Assembly (NCBI GenBank): GCA_036771375.1
Contig: DAIPHL010000108.1
Coordinates: 1-7,532 of the forward strand
DNA from: DAIPHL01 sp036771375
GTDB taxonomy: Bacteria > Synergistota > Synergistia > Synergistales > Synergistaceae
Direction of reading: 5' to 3'
Length of the DNA: 7,532 nt
The notes below the pieces were generated by a model. It saw only the letters and a list, made by a program, of their open reading frames with translations, made no database searches and was not told the DNA's origin. Below, piece by piece: positions 5,725 through 7,532 of the stretch. How positions within the stretch are numbered: the stretch's first letter is position 1; every line of letters starts with the position of its first letter. A program made the translations under genes and the position numbers.

Positions 5725-7172
5725 AAATAAGAAGGATCTTCCGCTTTCTCTCGATCATCTCGGCGGCGACGAGCGCCTCCATGGTGCTCCCGCTTCTCTG
5801 GAGCTTTGCGGAGGGAGAACCGGACAAAACACCGCTTCTGTTCGCGATTCTTTCCGGGGTGGCTGCGAGCGGCGTGCTCGCACTCATCGGGCGCGGTACC
5901 TCCCTGAAAGAGATGAACCTGCGGGAATCCATTCTTTCGGTCGTCTTGTCCTGGGTCACGGTCTCGCTTGTCGGTGGGCTGCCGTATCTTCACTGCGGCG
6001 CGGTGTCGAGTTTCCTGGACGCTTTCTTCGAGGCGATCTCTGGATTTACGACCACCGGAGCTTCGATTATTCTGGATTTGAACATGGTTCCCCGCAGTGT
6101 GCTGCTGTGGCGGAGTTTTACCCAATGGTTGGGAGGGATCGGAATCATCGTGCTGATGCTCGCGTTCCTCCCCATCTCCGACGGAGGGATGTATCTTTAC
6201 AAAGCGGAGGTGCCGGGACCGGTGCACGACAAAATGGCACCCAGGATGCAGCAGAACGCCCTGCTCCTCGGCAGGATGTACCTGATGCTGACGATATCCC
6301 TCGTGATTCTTCTTTCGCTCGGCGGCCTCGATCTCTTCGATTCTTTGACGCTCGCTTTCAGCACGGTGGCGACGGGCGGTTTTTCTCCGTACTACGACAA
6401 TGTGGGGCATTTCAACAGCGATTACGTCAAGATCGTCGTCGCCGTCTTTTTCTTTTTGTCGGGTACGAATTTTACGCTCTATTACCTCGCCATTTCGCAA
6501 AGGACCCTGCGACCGATCCGGGAGGATCCGGAGCTCTCCTTTTACGTAAAAACGCTGCTCGTCTTCGGTCTTCTCACGTCGGCGGTGCTGTACAAGAGCA
6601 GGATATACACGAGTGTCGCAGAAGCGCTCGGCGAGGGATTTTTTCACACGGCAAGCACGCTCTCGACCTGCGGTTTTTTCATAAGCGACCACGACACGTG
6701 GCCCGCGTCGGCGAGATTTCTCATGTTGCTGCTGATGTTCTGCGGCGGGTGTGCTCTGTCCTCCTCGGGGGGGATCACGTGCATCCGGCTTCAGATCGTG
6801 ATAAGGCACGTTCGGGACGAGTTCTTCCGCAAGCTGAACCCCAGGGCCGTCCTGCCGACGCGGCTCGGAAAGGATGTGGTCGAATCCTGGGTCGTCTCCG
6901 GCTGTTTCGCCTTTTTTGCAGCCTACATGGGAATTTTCAGTCTCGGATTTCTGTTGGCCTGTCTTTTCGGACAGGACCTCGACACGGCCCTCTTCGGGGT
7001 GGCGGCGACGCTGGGAAACATCGGGCCAGGGTATGCAATGGTGGAATCGGCGCAGAGCTACGCCATGCAACCCGATTCGATCAAGCTCCTCTATATCGCC
7101 CTGATGCTCTGCGGCCGGCTCGAGATCTTTACGCTTCTCGTCGTGTTCACCCCCTCGTTCAGAAGAGTCTGA
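5721..7172 (+). CDS. trkH: Second, divergent TrkH-family K+ transporter subunit (483 aa)
   Basis: This is a full-length paralogue of the TrkH encoded upstream, with the same helix order and co-linear motifs. P1 'SGFTTTGAS' (Gly113), P2 'TVATGGFSP' (Gly219) and P4 'ATLGNIGPGY' (Gly435) are standard, and 'CGRLEIF' is kept in the last helix. Two places differ. P3 reads 'STLSTCGFFISDHDTWP', with Cys317 directly before filter Gly318 where the first copy and most TrkH have Thr. The glycine-rich gate loop reads 'GGCALSSSGGIT' (342-353) instead of 'GGCAGSTAGAIK', losing a Gly and the Lys. Lengths and all four filter glycines argue for a working transporter or partner subunit, not a pseudogene. Start: TTG at 5721 overlaps the trkA TGA (TTGA), with GGGGG at 5706-5710, indicating translational coupling to trkA. 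It may make homodimers with different gating or ion selectivity, or pair with the first TrkH; both are inference. Confidence 0.93.
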   Translation: MKIRRIFRFLSIISAATSASMVLPLLWSFAEGEPDKTPLLFAILSGVAASGVLALIGRGTSLKEMNLRESILSVVLSWVTVSLVGGLPYLHCGAVSSFLDAFFEAISGFTTTGASIILDLNMVPRSVLLWRSFTQWLGGIGIIVLMLAFLPISDGGMYLYKAEVPGPVHDKMAPRMQQNALLLGRMYLMLTISLVILLSLGGLDLFDSLTLAFSTVATGGFSPYYDNVGHFNSDYVKIVVAVFFFLSGTNFTLYYLAISQRTLRPIREDPELSFYVKTLLVFGLLTSAVLYKSRIYTSVAEALGEGFFHTASTLSTCGFFISDHDTWPASARFLMLLLMFCGGCALSSSGGITCIRLQIVIRHVRDEFFRKLNPRAVLPTRLGKDVVESWVVSGCFAFFAAYMGIFSLGFLLACLFGQDLDTALFGVAATLGNIGPGYAMVESAQSYAMQPDSIKLLYIALMLCGRLEIFTLLVVFTPSFRRV

Positions 7173-7186
7173 CAGCTCCGGTTCGA

Positions 7187-7215
7187 TTGTTCGATGCCGG
7201 CTTAACTGATATAAT
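7187..7215 (+). promoter_or_regulatory. Promoter for the binding-protein gene (extended -10)
   Basis: TATAAT at 7210-7215 is a perfect -10, preceded by TG at 7207-7208 (extended -10). TTGTTC at 7187-7192 is a partial -35 (3 of 6) at the ideal 17-nt spacing. Transcription would start near 7222, leaving a leader of about 45 nt. It lies just after the trkH2 stop, so the binding-protein gene is probably a separate transcription unit. Confidence 0.65.
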
Positions 7216-7224
7216 TTCATTGCT

Positions 7225-7236
7225 TTATCACGATAA
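7225..7236. promoter_or_regulatory. Small palindrome in the leader of the binding-protein gene (possible operator)
   Basis: TTATC-AC-GATAA lies just downstream of the predicted transcription start. The half-site CTTTATC (7223-7229) also occurs in the palindrome ahead of the aldolase gene (1584-1590), though with a different centre spacing. It could be an operator or chance in an AT-rich leader. Confidence 0.22.
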
Positions 7237-7267
7237 TCTATTCAAATATCCGAGGAGGTAATTGTCC

Positions 7268-7532
7268 ATGAGCTCCAAAAGGTCCTTCTGCGTGTTTTTC
7301 TGTCTGCTCTGTCTGCTTGCATCCTCCGCGGCTTTTGCTGCGAGCGCGCCTCAAAAGTATGTCGTCGGCATCGATGGGGACTATCCGCCGTATAGCTTCA
7401 TGGGGGCCGATGGGAAGCCGACCGGCTTCGACGTCGAGTCGATCCGGTGGATCGCCCAAAATGGAGGCTTCGAAGTGGAGATCAAGCCGGTCGCATGAGA
7501 CGGGATCATCCCGGCTCTTTTGGCGAAAAAGA
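7268..7532 (+). pseudogene. Amino-acid ABC transporter periplasmic binding protein (SBP_bac_3), broken by an in-frame TGA; continues past the window
   Basis: Family 3 solute-binding proteins capture polar amino acids or opines in the periplasm and hand them to an ABC permease. The start is ATG at 7268 with AGGAGG 9 nt upstream; TTG at 7262 is too close. Residues 1-25 form a signal peptide (SKR, then a hydrophobic core, then AFA/ASA cleavage region) with no clear lipobox. The mature start 'KYVVGIDGDYPPYSFMGADG' followed by 'PTGFDVESIRWIA' and 'FEVEIKPVA' is the standard N-terminal lobe. After 76 codons the frame meets TGA at 7496-7498. Beyond it the same frame reads DGIIPALLAKK up to the window end, exactly the family pattern 'W-D-G-(I/L)-I-P-A-L'. 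So the TGA replaces the usual Trp codon TGG. A single G-to-A change explains it. Translated as is, it would give a useless 76-aa fragment. A sequence error or stop readthrough is the alternative. The true 3' end is outside the window. Confidence 0.82.

Noticed and set aside
7174..7204. Terminator after trkH2 from the CCGG...CCGG pair
   Set aside because: Only 4 paired bases, a 15-nt loop and no T-tract; it also overlaps the promoter of the next gene.
4195..7220. Long open frames on the minus strand opposite trkA and trkH2 (4195-5448 and 5436-7220)
   Set aside because: Their products are highly charged, Arg/His/Asp-rich and without recognisable domains, which is typical of antisense shadows of GC-rich genes; the plus-strand proteins are unambiguous.
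7496..7532. Selenocysteine insertion at the TGA of the binding-protein gene
   Set aside because: The position is a structural Trp in the family, not a redox Cys, and the hairpin after the TGA is only 5 bp with a 3-nt loop placed 2 nt away, unlike a bacterial SECIS element.
7268..7532. A genetic code in which TGA means Trp
   Set aside because: TGA ends trkH1, trkA, trkH2, the aldolase and the small protein at family-typical lengths, and the trkA TGA overlaps the next start, so TGA is a normal stop here.

Overview
The window looks like a moderately GC-rich bacterial chromosome with short intergenic gaps, strong AGGAGG-type ribosome binding sites and frequent TTG start codons. The secreted amino-acid-type binding protein, the Trk potassium system and a YjfB-type small motility protein would fit an anaerobic, motile bacterium, for example a member of Synergistota. 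That placement is a low-confidence inference; the window holds no rRNA or other phylogenetic marker. All complete genes read normally with the standard bacterial code, and TGA is a genuine stop at the ends of trkH1, trkA, trkH2, the aldolase and the small protein.

Left part, minus strand: a class II fructose-bisphosphate aldolase-like gene (281-1543) is followed downstream by a small YjfB-like protein gene (32-205). A 238-bp divergent region (1544-1781) separates the aldolase from a plus-strand gene. It carries two perfect inverted repeats with 4-nt loops, one in front of each gene, and these look like operators. The plus-strand gene (1782-2627) encodes a fold-type IV PLP enzyme, in the aminotransferase / aminodeoxychorismate lyase superfamily.

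Centre, plus strand: a three-gene potassium-uptake operon, trkH1 (2786-4267) - trkA (4342-5724) - trkH2 (5721-7172). TrkH proteins form the membrane K+ pore and TrkA is the cytoplasmic nucleotide-binding gating ring. One regulator gene flanked by two different pore genes is unusual. The first TrkH is canonical. The second keeps the overall fold but has an altered third selectivity-filter segment (a Cys just before the filter Gly) and a changed glycine-rich gate loop. All three genes appear to start with TTG, and trkA and trkH2 overlap by 4 nt, which suggests translational coupling.

Right edge: after a good sigma-70-like promoter there is a periplasmic amino-acid-binding protein gene (family SBP_bac_3) starting at 7268. 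Its frame is broken by a TGA at 7496-7498, where family members normally have a Trp codon (TGG). The same frame continues after it with recognisable family sequence to the window end. This is either a single-base nonsense mutation (pseudogene), a sequence error or a readthrough site.

No CRISPR array, tRNA, rRNA, insertion sequence or prophage gene is visible. The most interesting items are the trkH-trkA-trkH operon with its divergent second pore, the broken binding-protein gene, and the paired palindromes in the divergent region.
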